A DNA stretch of 64,000 bases from Erigeron canadensis (GCF_010389155.1 NC_057763.1:43196645-43260644), one strand, 5' to 3'. Shown: positions 10,877 to 23,382, numbered from the stretch's first letter. The notes: generated by a model not told the origin, from the letters alone. A program made the numbers and translations.

Positions 10877-11450
10877 TGATGATGTACCCTATACGGAGCT
10901 CTACCTCCGTATTACAAAAGTTGCTTAAGGATGCTTTCTGCCAGAATTACGGAGCTCACCTCCGCCAGAACGGAGCTCATCCGTCAGAACGGAGCTCACC
11001 TCGGGAGAACGGAGCTCACCAAATATGGAGGAAATCTCTTATTTTCTTCTTCCTAAAGAAAAGGTACATTTCCATATCTTTTACTATTATAATATATCTA
11101 TAATATGGCATGTAAATCCCAAAAACATGTCTACCATATCTTGTACCCAAAATGATAGAGTATCCCCTAAAACCCTAACTTATCCCCCAAGATAAGTTAG
11201 TCATATATAGAGAGGTCATCCCCTCACGAATAAAGGCATTAAGTTCTTTCTACGAAATAATAAGCCTTATTCACCCAAACACCTAAGGTAGTCGTCCCTT
11301 CTACGTAGTCGTCTCCACCGCCAACACAAACACACCCGATCTTGTGACGTTAAGCTTCACAAAGCTTTACACTGATAGGGAATCGCCAACGAATCGATCA
11401 AAACCCCTCATTGTTTTGATCGAAGGTCCATGCGGTTCTTTGATCAAACA
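10877..11450 (+). repeat. 3' LTR of the TRIM-like element
   Basis: A 574-bp partner of 9751-10351, preceded by the purine tract at about 10866-10875 and followed by the GAACC duplication. Confidence 0.88.
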
Positions 11451-11524
11451 GAACCCAAATTGGTCGGGTTTGAGTACGGTGGTGGCGGTGTTCGGTTTTT
11501 GTGTGCGCATATATATACAAGAAA

Positions 11525-12165
11525 TGTGAGTCCCTCGATAGCTACAGATCGCTCTCGAAATCGTCTATTATTATGTCGTGAGTGTGGAATCCTCACGAGA
11601 TAACTAGTTTGATTAGTTAACGTGTATATCGCTTAATTATCAAGTAGATAATCAGCCGTATGATGCTATATTCGTTTCTATAAGCTATAGAACGAACTTA
11701 GTGGTCTGGAGTACGTGTATGTCGAATGTGATTACTCAATTTAGGGTATTCATTCGTATATATATGTTTCAGATCGAACTGGGCTTGCTGGGCTTTTGTT
11801 CTTACGAACTTAGCTGCCCAGCCCATGTAACGAAGTTAATCTTCGTTTGTACCAAACGAAGTTTATCTTCGTTTGCCTCTAACGAAGATATACCTTATCT
11901 TTGTTAGATATAAGACTTAGTTATATTCCTTAGTGTTTCATCAACAAGGAATCCTAACATATATTATGTTTGTACTTGCATAACACACAACAAACATCAT
12001 ACATAACATATATATAACACCAAAACATGTAATCGATCATTACCAAAACATAAAGTCCATAATCTATCAATTACATATATAGATACGACATAAAATAACA
12101 TAATGTCTTAATCTAAACGACATATCAAATCTAAGTTGCTGTTGTCACATCAACGTGCATCAACA
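11525..12165 (-). repeat. 3' LTR of C1
   Basis: 641 bp, TG...CA, nearly identical to 23385-24025. It carries a cluster of inverted CTTCGT/ACGAAG motifs at about 11828-11910. Such palindrome-rich LTRs are known in sireviruses. Confidence 0.92.
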
Positions 12166-12176
12166 AACTCCCCCGT
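12166..12176 (-). other. Polypurine tract of C1
   Basis: On the minus strand, CGGGGGAGTT sits directly upstream of the 3' LTR, where plus-strand cDNA synthesis would be primed. Confidence 0.75.
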
Positions 12177-12216
12177 GACAGCAGCACCTTCGATTTCTTT
12201 AGTCTTCAAAATCTGA

Positions 12217-14068
12217 TCATTCATCAAACAACAATCTTTTGCTATTTGCATGAATATCTTCATGTAAGCAGAGTTGAAGTATCTTACGATATCTACTTTC
12301 TTCATGCTTCCAAAATGGCAAGAACGAACACTCTGTATCGTATAACTTCCTCAGATCATTTCTTGAGAAGTTCACCAGCTGCATCGGATCATATACTTTT
12401 CTCAACAAAATCTTCTTCTTTGAGTCTGCATACATCTTGGCTTCACCAGAATTTCGATCAATTTCCCAATTATCCATCTTGTCCAAGACATCTTGTGCCC
12501 ATTTCTTGGCAGGGACTTTGATCATACATTTAATATCATGTTGAACATACTCAACTGTTTTATCTGGTTTGACCACTCTTTTCTTCGATCTTGGCTCAAT
12601 CTTAAACTGTGGTTTATCTGAATCTTTCATGTTCTTTCTCAACCAGAAATCATTTCGGAGATCTTACCAACAACATCAGCTAAGCCATCATCGCTTGGAT
12701 TGATAATCCAGTTATTTCCAAGCTCATGTAAATCTTCTTCACACAAACTCCTGAAATGTCTCTCACACCACGCTAAGTACCGACAACCTTCTGGTCTTTT
12801 AAGAACAAATAACTTCAGTTCATCATCATAAAACCAACTCCAGATGATTGTCTTGTACTTTGCAGCATCTTTGTCTGAGATATGAGTCCAATACAGATTT
12901 GGTTTCCATGTTTCCCTATGCACTATCCATTCATTAACTCTTTTCTCAGGAACATGTCGATCAACCATATGTAATGAATCATCATCTCTGAGAGGAACTG
13001 GAAAATCATTTGGATTGAATGGTCTTGTCACATTAATCTCATAATCAGATGGAATCGATACATCACCATTCTTAGCATACACAACAAAATGTAGAACTTG
13101 AGTTTGGCTACTGAATGGAACTTGAAGCATTCTTTCCCGAACATCTGATCTCTTCTGATCCAACACTCTACTTTCTTCAATCGATGGATCTTCAGGAATT
13201 GAGTCCCATACTTCATCAAACCCATAAGGCTTCTTGAATATGTTAAGATTTGGTTCAGGAACAAATTCACCTTCCTCGAGCTCATCACCATCAAAGAATA
13301 AATCTGTATAATCTGGATCATCTATTTAAATTTACACAAAATGAACAACAGAATAGAAAGAATAATCATGATAATTATAATAAAGATGAAATGTACTTGT
13401 ATTGAAATAAGATAGATTACATTTTCATTACACAAAATGTCATAACTTATTACACACAATCAATTATACATTCTATCTAAAAATCTTTATCATAATCAAA
13501 ATTAGAAACCTGAATCACGAGGAGCACCAGAAGGACCAGCACCTGTACCAGAAGCACCAACAGCAGAAATATCACCTCCTGTCTCCCCCTCGATCTCTGC
13601 ACCCTTTCCTTTATTTTCAACTGGGCGAGAAACATTCCTATCACCAGCATTGTCAGCATCATCATCGTCATTCTGACGTCTTGGTTGAACCGCTGACAAT
13701 CTGCAGACCTCTTCAGGAACTTCTCCCCCTTGATTCTTGACCCAGTTGATCAAAAAAGTTAAGGCGGCGCGAGTATCAGTGAGATCAAACTCCAAAGTGC
13801 GAACTCTATTCTCCAAAAGATCAACACGACGACCAAGCGACGAATCGGAAGGAAGTCGGTAAGATAAGGAAGGAGCCAGCAGAGGACGTAAAACTGGTGC
13901 TTGTGAAACAATAGGAACAACAACAGCAGTTGGTCTTGGAGGATCAGGCATTGCTACAGAAGAAGCTTCAACAACACGTCGACGCTTAATTCTGGTATAT
14001 TGAAGTTCAACACCCCCTTGCCGCTTCACCGGACTAACTGAACTGGCTCTGTTCACCGGATCTTCCAT
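12217..14068 (-). pseudogene. Extra 3' ORF of C1, apparent two-exon gene of unknown function
   Basis: Lies between pol and the 3' LTR, where sireviruses may carry an env-like ORF. Exon 1 (about 13510-14068, best start MEDPVNRASS) codes a basic, Pro-rich segment. A likely coiled-coil (RRVDLLENRVRTLEFDLTDT) follows, then an acidic Gly/Ser tail. Its frame closes two codons after a GATTCAG/GTTTCT donor. Exon 2 starts right after a TTTAAATAG acceptor at 13322, in matching phase. It holds a globular segment with WIVHRETWKPNLYW and a Trp/Cys-rich CRYLAWCERHF motif. A one-base frameshift near 12640 breaks exon 2, with the rest ending at 12217. I see no signal peptide or membrane segment, so env-like describes position only. 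No domain family is recognized. Confidence 0.6.
13322..13509 (-). other. Putative intron in the C1 extra ORF
   Basis: 188 bp, strongly AT-rich, GT...AG on the minus strand. The upstream frame stops two codons into it and the downstream frame opens at its end, in the phase that joins the two. Donor CAG/GTTTCT and acceptor AAATAG/ATG are acceptable but not optimal. Confidence 0.6.
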
Positions 14069-16242
14069 ATCACCCAAATTCATAATCACCCAAAACGTGC
14101 TTATCACCCAAATTCATAATCATAATGTAAGTAGATAACCGAACATTATAATCTTGAATGAAAACCCATGGTTTAAACACTAACCATAAACAAACCTGAA
14201 AATAATCAGTTTAAATATGAACCTCATTACCAATGACGATTATGACACCGGGAACTTCCTTTGATCATAGATATGCATGACGGCAAACCATCTTGAAACA
14301 CTTAAGTCCCATACTAGATGTCGTCTACAAAACTTAACAAACAATGAACTATCCAACAGAAATTCACTGAAGAACTTAGTAAAGTTTCCAAAAGTATGTC
14401 ATAAATCACAGCATGAAATTCAAAAGAAACTAATATCAAATTTGATTATTTTCATTAAATACATGAATCATAAATAAATAACTATTCCAAAAACAAGTTC
14501 ATGTATTCATCCTTCACATGCTCAAATCTGCATCACAAATATTATCACTACACACCAAGGATCTTATCGTCATGATATCATCCGTGTAAACAACAAAGTA
14601 GTAACAGAAATCAGCACTTCAACTTTATCTTCTTAACCTGAACACTGCACACTTACCACAGAACTCATCAACGCATTGAGAACAAAACAGTATAATGCAG
14701 AAAATTCAAGTTACAAGTACTCTCAATCAGGGTTAACAAATATGAAATAACTTAAAAATCTAACAAAAGATCAAGGAAGGTCATTTCTTGTCAAACCCTA
14801 AAATGTCACCACACAAACTTAAACAAACCCGATTAATAACTTGGTGACAAGTGAAAATTGTAAGATTTCAAATAACTTTGACATTTCACATAACACTTGA
14901 AAAGATCATTTTCTAAACTTAAACATTAATGTCCATATTAGAAAATCTTCTTTGTAAACAAACCACACAACCTCATTAAAAATTCACATGAAGGAATTCA
15001 GCAAAACATATACTCAGAATTTGAATAGGGTCTCTCGTGCAATAAGAACTTATAAAAATACTATTTGACTCAATAAAAAGAAAAATAACATAGAATAAAA
15101 ATTGCAGAATAATAAACTAATCTAGATTCTAATTAACTTGACTTTATACATTATTTTATACATTATTCACATTATGCATGATTACCGCTGATTAGATCAG
15201 GTTAGCATGTTACATAAGCCTGCGGGTGAGAAATAATTCTCTTATTATAAGTTCTGAACCGTGACCCAACAGCGATTATCGGTATGTTTGTCCTTTTAAA
15301 CACTCGGTACGTCTAGTTTCCTTTGTGTTATGACACTTTCGACATACCCTGGCCAAGGACAGTTACCATGTAACCCGAGTAGCCTAATATGCCATTGGAT
15401 AGTCTGCGAACTTATGTAACCCACATTCAGATATACTTTCGTAATCGATACAAGCACTAAGATAAAAAATATTCAATATATTCAAGAACATCCTTAACCA
15501 ATCATGAGACACTTTGTGGATAACTGAATTGAATTACTTTGTGATTTCACATATTTGCTTCTGCATTTCATGATTTATAAGGAACCCGTGATTTTCTATG
15601 AGATCCATGTAGCGAACTTTCCGACAACCTATCCCAAGTTGTAAGCTTTAGGTAGACTAGGTATACAAAGACACCCCGAGGACATACTTGTCTGAATCTC
15701 AAAGACCACATTAGCCCCTTAATTTGCATTCATTTGATTTGCATAAAAATATCACATTTACTTTTATGCTCATGATTGGTAGAGGTTCTTGCCTATTCAT
15801 TGAACAAATCTTATAGTAATGCTAGATCTTTCACAAAATTTAAAGACTAGATCAATTCATTACTGAAAAGCAAGCAATCTCAGCCATATATCTGAATATG
15901 TTTCCCACAATAGCATTATATAATTTAAGTTCAGATTGAAGGAAACCTTGGTACTTTGTGTCTACCGATATATCCCAAATTGTAATCACTGAACTAATCA
16001 GTTATATTACGATTGAGCAGGCTTAAAAGCTAAAGTATCGTCACTTCTCATCATTTAGCGCAGTAACCTTACTTTATTCATTTTTTTTGGATTTTCGATT
16101 TTTCAATGTTTTTGTATTTTTCTGACACTAGATATATACAAACTTATACTAAGACAACTCTTTTTGTATTTTTTATGACTCTATCTATGTACGACTTACA
16201 CTACAAAGACACGAAAAATAACTTTAAGTTCTTTGAGAGAAA
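14069..16242 (-). other. Non-coding spacer of C1 between pol and the extra ORF
   Basis: About 2.2 kb with no open frame of note on either strand. A 19-bp repeat (TCACCCAAATTCATAATCA type) occurs twice near 14070-14125. The spacer may hold the promoter or splice signals of the extra ORF, but I cannot point to a clear TATA box. Confidence 0.5.
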
Positions 16243-18480
16243 CTACTCGGCATTCTTCATACCATTGAGTTGAAATAACAACTCAAGACGAGGTCCATCA
16301 AAAGCTTTAGTGTATAGATCAGCAAGATTATCATCAGTAATAACCTTTTCTAAATGAATAAGCTTTTTCTCAAAACAGTCACGTATGAAATGATACTTTA
16401 TATCTATGTGCTTGGTGACTTTAAAGTTTTTCGGATTCTTGGTAATATCTATGGCAGACTTATTATCAATACAAATATGAGTATTGGAGATATTCATACC
16501 ATAATCGCGCAATTGTTGCTGTATCCAAAGCACCTGAGAACAGCAATATCCAGCAGCAATGTACTCTGCTTCACAGGAAGACTGTGCAACAGATGTCTGC
16601 TTTTTGCACTGCCACGATTTAATTCTCCCCCCTAAAAGCTGACATCCACCTGACGTTGATTTCCTATCCGAGTTGTCACCACCATAATCCGAATCAGTAT
16701 AAGCTACGAAGTCAAAAGAACCATACATGGGATACCAAATACCTAGACGAGGCTTGGCTTTCACATAACGAAGAATTCTTTTTGCAGCTTTCAAGTGAGA
16801 CTCTTTCAGATTAGCCTGATATCTAGCACACATAGAAACAACAAAGGTAATATCTGGACGTGAGGCTGTCAGATACATCAAGGATCCAACGATAGCTCGA
16901 TATTGAGTGGCATCGACGGATGGATCATTAGGCTTATCAGGACACAACCCATGACTAGTCTTAATGGGAGTAACAGTATCCTTAGCATCAGACATTCGAA
17001 ACCTAGTAAGAAGATCTTTGACATACTTGGTCTGATGTATAAAGAAGCCATCCTTCAGTTGATCCACCTGTAGTCCAAGGAAGAAGGTTAATTCCCCCAT
17101 AGCACTCATCTCAAACTTAGCCTTAATGCTCTGTTCAAATTCCTTGCCCATTTTGTCATCAGATGAACCAAAAATGATGTCATCGACGTAAACCTGTACA
17201 AGCAAGTAGTCCTTCCCTTTCCATTTAATAAACAACGTGTTGTCTATAGAACCTCTGGTAAAACCACTTTCCTTCAAATGTGTTGACAATTTTTCATACC
17301 ACGATCGAGGATCCTGATGTAAACCATATAAAGCCTTATCGAGACGATATACTCTATTAGGAAAGTCTAGATCCTCAAACCCGGCAGGTTGTTCTACATA
17401 CACTTCTTCTTTAATGTCTCCATACAAGAAGGCACTCTTTACATCAAGCTGATACACCTTAATACCTTTATAACTAGCATATGCCAGAAATAATCGAATA
17501 GCTTCAAGTCTAGCTACAGGTGCAAATGTCTCATCGTAATCAAAGCCTTCTTGTTGCTCAAATCCTCTAACCACCAATTGAGCCTTATTGTGAGTGACTA
17601 CACCTCTGTCATCTCGTTTACAACGAAAAACCCAACGCGTTGTTAAAGGAGATTCACCCGGAGGTAAGTCAACTAACTTCCATACCTCAAGCTTTCGAAA
17701 CTGAGCCAATTTTTCTTGCATCGCCTCAACCCATGACGGTTCCTTAAGAGTCATACCAACATTTTTAGGCTCAACCTGAGAGATAAAACAATAAGACAAG
17801 TACCAAGTAATTGCCCCGATATCCTTAACTTCAGCAAACATACACGACGGTTTCTTAGATTGATTCCTCGTGCGAACAAAGGCAGAAGCATCACCAATGA
17901 TTTGCTCGACTGGATGATCCTTGTTGACCCTAGTTTGAGGAACCTTATCGACTGAAAGATCATCTCCCAAATTCGTCTGCACATGTTGCTCTGGAGTTTT
18001 ATAATCTGGAGTGTTAGGCTCCTCCTGATTTTCACCTTCTGTGTCATCAGTATCATAGAAAGGAGAATCAGGTAGAGGTACATGCAAAGGATCAGTAGGA
18101 ACTAAAGGAGCAGACTCTAAGGTAGAATCTGCTACTTTTGTCCCACTAGATTCTCCAGATTCAGAAGTAGGCTCAACTATTGGTGAGAAAACAGAAGAAG
18201 AACCAGAAACCGGTCCACCATCCAGAGGATCATGGAGAGTAACGACATCCTCCACAGTTGGAACACCTGCAAAAGAAACAGGACCACGAAAAGAAGTGAA
18301 GACACCATCATAATCAAAATTATTAGCAGAACCAATGTGTACAGCAGGTTTATGACTGACAATTACGACATTTGTACCAAGATCTACTTTGCCAGTCTTC
18401 TGATTGTACACACGCCTAATCGGTGTACTTGGAACATAACCCAGAAAGAAACCCTCCTCAGATTTAGGTTCAAATTTCCC
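16243..18480 (-). pseudogene. C1 pol, reverse transcriptase and RNase H part
   Basis: Encodes the copia RT, which copies element RNA into cDNA, and RNase H, which removes the RNA strand. The frame is open from just after an in-frame TAA at 18481-18483 to the stop at 16243. RT core motifs are present: [38 protein letters not shown] and the catalytic [10 protein letters not shown] (YVDD at 17179-17190). RNase H follows, with the [18 protein letters not shown] motif and the C-terminal KHIDIKYHFIRD region typical of copia. The Asp residues of YVDD are intact, so the domain itself looks well preserved. The stop and an upstream frameshift cut it off from protease-integrase. The usual ALYGLKQ is ALYGLHQ here. 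Confidence 0.9.
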
Positions 18481-18483
18481 TTA

Positions 18484-19651
18484 AGGAAGAGTTTTAAGAA
18501 AAGTGCAAGGAACACCGAAAGGCTCAACATTCTGCAAATTGGGCTTTTTGTTGTGCAACAGTTTCATAACTAATTTTCTTAAACCGTTTAACTGTCAAAA
18601 CCCGATTCAGAATGTGACAAGCTGTATTCACTTCCTCTCCCCAGAAAGTAATAGGAAGCCCTGAATCAGCAAGCATCGTCCTGGCTGTCTCAATCAATGT
18701 CCTGTTCTTCCTTTCAGCCACGCCATTCTGTTGTGGCTCATATGGTGCACTGTACTGATGTTGAATTCCTTTGGTCAAGCAAAATACAGTAATAGTATTA
18801 TTCTTGAACTCAGTACCATTGTCACTCCTGATTCTCTTAACTTTGACTCCATGGACATTTTCAACTTGCTTGATAAAATCCATAAATCGTTCTGCGGTCT
18901 CATCCTTGGTCTTCAGAAAGAATACCCATGAGTATCTCGAGTAATCATCAATGATCACCAAACAGTAAGACATCCCTCCAATGCTTCTTTTATTCATAGG
19001 ACCAAAGAGATCCATATGAAGTAATTCGAATGGTTTGGAAATAGTGTTGAGTACTTTTGATTTATGCGGAGTCTTATGTTGCTTTCCTTTCAAACATGGT
19101 ACACACTTATCTTCCATTCCAAACTTCTTAACAGGCACACCGTCAACTAACCCAAGACTGATAAGTTCATTCATCTTCCGAAAGTTGATATGTCCCATTC
19201 TACGATGCCATAGGAGAGATTCAGACTCATTTTCCTTGCTCAACAAACAAAGGGGCTCCTTTGGATTATCAACACCTAAAAGTAAGCCATAGATGTCTCT
19301 CTTCCTAGGAGCTTTGAGCATTATCCATTCTTCTGGAATAACAAAACCCGGTTTCAAGATGTATGCCTCCTTTTCTGTGAAATGAACATTGTTACCCTTA
19401 TCACAGATCTGTGAGACACTCATTAGATTGTGAGTAAGTTGTTCCACATAGTTAACTCTTTCTAGAGTTAGTTGTCCATTGACGACATCTCCTTGACCGG
19501 TGATGTTGCCGCCCTTGGATCCTGCAAAACTAACATACGACCCATTTATACCAGTATAATTGGACAAGAGCTTCTTGTCCCCTGTCATGTGCCTGGAGCA
19601 TCCACTGTCAAGGTACCACAAATGAATTGGTTTCCTAGGAACTCCCTGCAC
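18484..19651 (-). pseudogene. C1 pol, protease and integrase part
   Basis: Begins just after gag with the aspartic protease motif WYLDSGCSRHMTG (residues 12-24 of the frame), which would cleave the polyprotein. A GAG-pre-integrase HHCC zinc domain follows (LLWHRRMGHINF to CVPCLKGK). The integrase core has its acidic residues in LLHMDLFGP, RSDNGTEFKN and QNGVAERKN, and would insert the cDNA into the host chromosome. The main frame ends at 18524 because of a shift in the T5 run near 18550. The expected continuation (residues like NVEPFGVPCTFLKTLP) is visible in another frame and meets a TAA at 18481-18483. It is in the same frame as gag, separated by one TAA and a CAG/GG acceptor-like site. Confidence 0.88.
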
Positions 19652-19666
19652 ATAAAATGAGAAATA

Positions 19667-22600
19667 TTAGTTTTCATTGGGGACCCAAACCTTCATAGGT
19701 TTGGGTCGTCCCTTCTCATCCTTGAGAATCAGTTCAGTCCAATATCCATTGCTAGAAGCCGTGGGTGTGACTTGATTCTCAACTTGTCTTCTCACTGGAG
19801 AAGACTTCTGACCTTTCGTCGGAGAAGGTCTTGGGGAATGAGGGCCAAAAGAAGGTCTAACACTTGAGTGAATTCGGTCATAAAATGAATTACGACTTGG
19901 AGGTGTTTGTGACCGACTCGAACTCCCACTGGGGGTAGTGAATCTTTGTTCCTTAGGGGATGAACCTTTTGGTGGAGATTCACGTCGATGAGGTATAGTA
20001 AACGGTTTTGTAGAAGATTGAACTTTAGTCTCATAAACCTGTTTATCATTACCCAACCCCCTTTTTCCTTCCGAGGTGGAAACCTTTGAAGGAGAACCCG
20101 ATCTCCGAGGTCGATTAGGACATACACTGTAAACATGACCTTTTTCATGACAAGCAAAGCAAGAGAGGACCTTAGTCTTTTTCTTTGTATCTACCTTATA
20201 ATTGGTACTTACAGATTCACTATTGTCCACTGACTTACTTGTTTTTCTAGAATCCTCATGGTCTCGTTTGGTCGGTGATATCCTAGACTTACTTGGGGAC
20301 TTCTTTTGAGCAGACATTAAGATATGCTTCAAAACCTTAGTTGCTACGACATTAACAACTAAGTCATCTTCAGATTGGCTATCCCTAGACTGCTTAGGTA
20401 AAGGAGTTTGACGCAACTGACTTAATCGCTTCATATCCTTAATATCAACATCCCAGACTTTATCAATCCTCTTAGGGTCAATAGATGATAACGGAAATTC
20501 TAACTCAGTGTAGACCCTACTACTCTTACGAAGTGTAAAGTGAGTAATACTGTCTTTCTGACCATAAGAAGTGGACGAATCTAGGACGACACCTTTCAAT
20601 TTCTCTTCCTTGGTAGGTTGAGAAGAAACTCCTTTAGACTCTGCTGTCTCCTCAGTCAAATTAGGCTTAGGAGTCGAGTCGTTCGATTTACCAACATCAA
20701 CACTAGGTTGAAGTAGGACTTCAGGAATATTGGGTTCTACAGGAGTATAGTTATTGTTGAAAGGAGGAGGCATGCTATTGTAAGAAACCTTAGCAATGTC
20801 AGAACTCTTAGATGGAGAATCCTCAAACTTTTTCATATGCATTAAAAGCTCATCATGTCTAGCAGAATCAACCTTAGCTTGTAATTCCACTATTTCTATT
20901 CTAGCATCAGCCAGTTCTTTCTCAATTGTAGCACACTTTTTAGCTAACAATGCATAAGCTTCACCACCTACTCTTTCTACAGCCACAACATGTTTAACTT
21001 TGTCTTTCATAGCACTAATGTCAGACTCTAAAGATTTAATCCTATCCATTAAAAATTTTTCTCTATCAGTGACAGTTAATCTTTTTTAATCAACTTATCT
21101 CTTTCTTCATGAGCAGCATTAACAACAGATTCTAAATGCTTAATTAGTTCATTCTTTTGTTCAATTTCATCAAACATTCGATTAACAATTTTGCAAACAT
21201 GAACAATAGTATTTAGAGAGTAAGATACCTGTTGATCTGCTTCTTTGCAGTCTGCCATGTAAGCGACAAAGTCATCCACACTCATGCCTGCTGGAATTTC
21301 ATACTCCTTCATCTGCTCTTCAATTGTCTTTTCAACCTTTTCAGTAGCAGAATCGTCTTTGTTCTCAGCAGCGTTTACCTCTCCAGAATCTTTTGTATCA
21401 TCAACCTCAACCTCTTCATCAGACTCAGAATCAGTGTCATATACCTGAGCAGAAGATTCCAAGTTCGAGCTTTGAACATTTTCATACAAATGCTCATCAT
21501 TGTGGTAAACTGTGGTGTCCAAGAAATCCTCAACAGAATCTACTATTTGAGCCATATCATCAACTATTTCGGCCAAATAAGCATTATTGGTCTCATCCTG
21601 TGGAAGATTCCAGACATAAGAACCATCAGGTTGAGCAGCTACGATAGCCTTGTCATTGCCATTTCCAGTAGTATCATCAGTTAACAAGAGAGCTCTACTT
21701 GCATTCGGATTAAAAGGACGATTACCACCTCTATCTTGATGGGTAGGGGTAATATTGACATCTCTCTTTGGTCGTTGACATTCTTTGGCAAAATGTCCAA
21801 AGCCATCGCAATTATAGCACTTAACCTTTGACTTGTCAAAGCCCTGAGTACCCCCAATAAGCTGTCTACCTGTTCGTTGCATAAACCGTTGCACTCTCCT
21901 GGTGATCATCGCCAAATTCCATTTCAGATCCATTTCTTCGACATCATCTGGATCTATTTGGTCATAATCTTCATCAATGAGTGCTGGATCTGTGATCCTA
22001 CCTGCAACAAAAGCTTCATGTGCAGCACACATTGCGGTAAATAAATTCATCCTTCCCTCAGCAGATTTCATATCCATGGGCATAGATTTGTAACTAGCAG
22101 AAGTAGATGAAATGTTACCAAACGTCATATTTCTTGGCTTTGCACTCTCATTAGTCTTTCGAGCCTTGTAACCAGCATCAGAAGCCATGAAACCAGCAGA
22201 ATCATCTCCATCCATAACACAATTAGAACTCTCTTTTGTGCCAGAAGTACTAATCCCAGAAAAGAATGCATTAACATCAGCTGTAGGATTTTTCATAGTG
22301 GCATGATAGAGAAATGGATCTTGTGTGAAGTTGTCTTGGAGATCCTTCGCCTTATCCTTCATTTCTCTATTTCTTAATGTGGATATAACACCATCAATAC
22401 GAAGAGATGCATAATCAGCTCTTTCTTGCAATCCATGACGAAACTCTTTATAAGCTTTCGGCAAACCATCCAAGAATTTATCCACTATCTCAGTAGGAGT
22501 ATACTTAAGATCAAAATAGGCTAACTCAGCAAGAAGATGTTGAAATCTCAAGATAAGATCCTCAACTAGTTCGTTCTTGGTAGCATTAAAGCAATCAAAT

Positions 22601-23048
22601 TGTTTCTTAAGCATCTTAATTCTATTTTGCTTCAATAATGGATCACCTTCACATTGAGCTTCAATAGCATCGAACAATTGCTTTGAAGTCTTGTACTCCT
22701 GTTTAGGAAACAGGTGCACTAATTCTTGAGGAATGCACATCCGAAGAGTAGAAAGTGCCTTAACTTCAACAGCATCAAAGATTTTTCTTCGCCTTTTAAC
22801 TCTCCTACTTTGTAATTAGTTGTAACACCGTTTACAGTAAGAGTTGGCCATTCATATCCTTCAGTGATCATAATCCACATGTTCAAATCTTCTCGTTGAA
22901 TATAATCTTCAAATCGGCCTCTCCACGCCCAGAAGTCAGCCAATGAAACTAACTTCGGTGGAGAATTAGTACGTCCAACGAGATGATCATGATAGACCAG
23001 AGAATTTAGGTATTGTGCAACAGCAGTGTTGGTTGACGAGGAAGCCAT
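19667..23048 (-). pseudogene. C1 gag, about 1,100 codons, two homopolymer frameshifts
   Basis: Structural capsid-type protein that would package element RNA. The start at 23048 (MASSSTNTAVAQYLNS) follows the leader and fits the UBN2/copia gag type (LADFWAWRGRFEDYI). The frame shifts at an A5 run (22782-22786 on the plus strand) and again at an A6 run (21082-21087). Otherwise the three pieces read as one gag. A CCHC knuckle (CYNCDGFGHFAKEC, about 21777-21819) is followed by acidic and coiled-coil segments. A second knuckle (CFACHEKGHVYSVC) lies in the last piece, before a Ser/Arg/Pro-rich tail ending at the TAA at 19667. Both shifts lie in homopolymers, so sequencing error is possible. Confidence 0.88.
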
Positions 23049-23369
23049 TGGTTAAATTCGTTTTCTGCAACTTAACGAAAATAGGATTAAGTTCGTTTGA
23101 AGGAAAGAAACGAAGATAGGTCTAACTTCGTTTGAGGAAAGAAACGAAGATAAAGCTAAATTCGTAAGGTGAGAATGAACGAAGATAACTTTAAATTCGT
23201 TTGAAGGAACTTAACGAAAATAAAGCTAAATACGTTTGAAGAGAGTGAAACGAAGATGAGATTAAGTTCGTTTGAGAAAACGAACTTAGCGACAGTTAGG
23301 GTATCGGGAGGTTGTTTTGAGAGAAAATAATCAAACAAACGATCTCAAACCTTCGATAAGATATCGATT
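23049..23369 (-). other. C1 leader with CTTCGT-motif array
   Basis: The untranslated leader between PBS and gag. About ten copies of ACGAAG/TTCGT-type words alternate with GTTTGAG and AAATTCG words. The same motif clusters in the C1 LTR and in the NA3 element. Confidence 0.65.
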
Positions 23370-23382
23370 GGCTCTGATACCA
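23370..23382 (-). other. C1 primer binding site
   Basis: On the minus strand TGGTATCAGAGCC, the classic complement of the initiator Met-tRNA 3' end used by plant copia elements, two bases inside the 5' LTR. Confidence 0.92.

Larger units (their letters stand above)
9751..11450 (+). mobile_element. Complete non-autonomous LTR retrotransposon (TRIM-like), 1.7 kb
   Basis: LTRs 9751-10351 (601 bp) and 10877-11450 (574 bp) both start TGATGATGTACCC and end TTTGATCAAACA. The element is flanked by the perfect 5-bp duplication GAACC (9746-9750, 11451-11455). A primer binding site (TGGCGCCATCCGT) begins three bases after the 5' LTR, and a purine-rich tract (AGACTGGGGGC) precedes the 3' LTR. The 525-bp interior has no gag or pol. 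The PBS style is that of Ty3/gypsy elements, so it probably moved with proteins from a gypsy relative. The LTRs differ by a repeat-unit indel and many substitutions, so the insertion is not recent. Confidence 0.9.
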
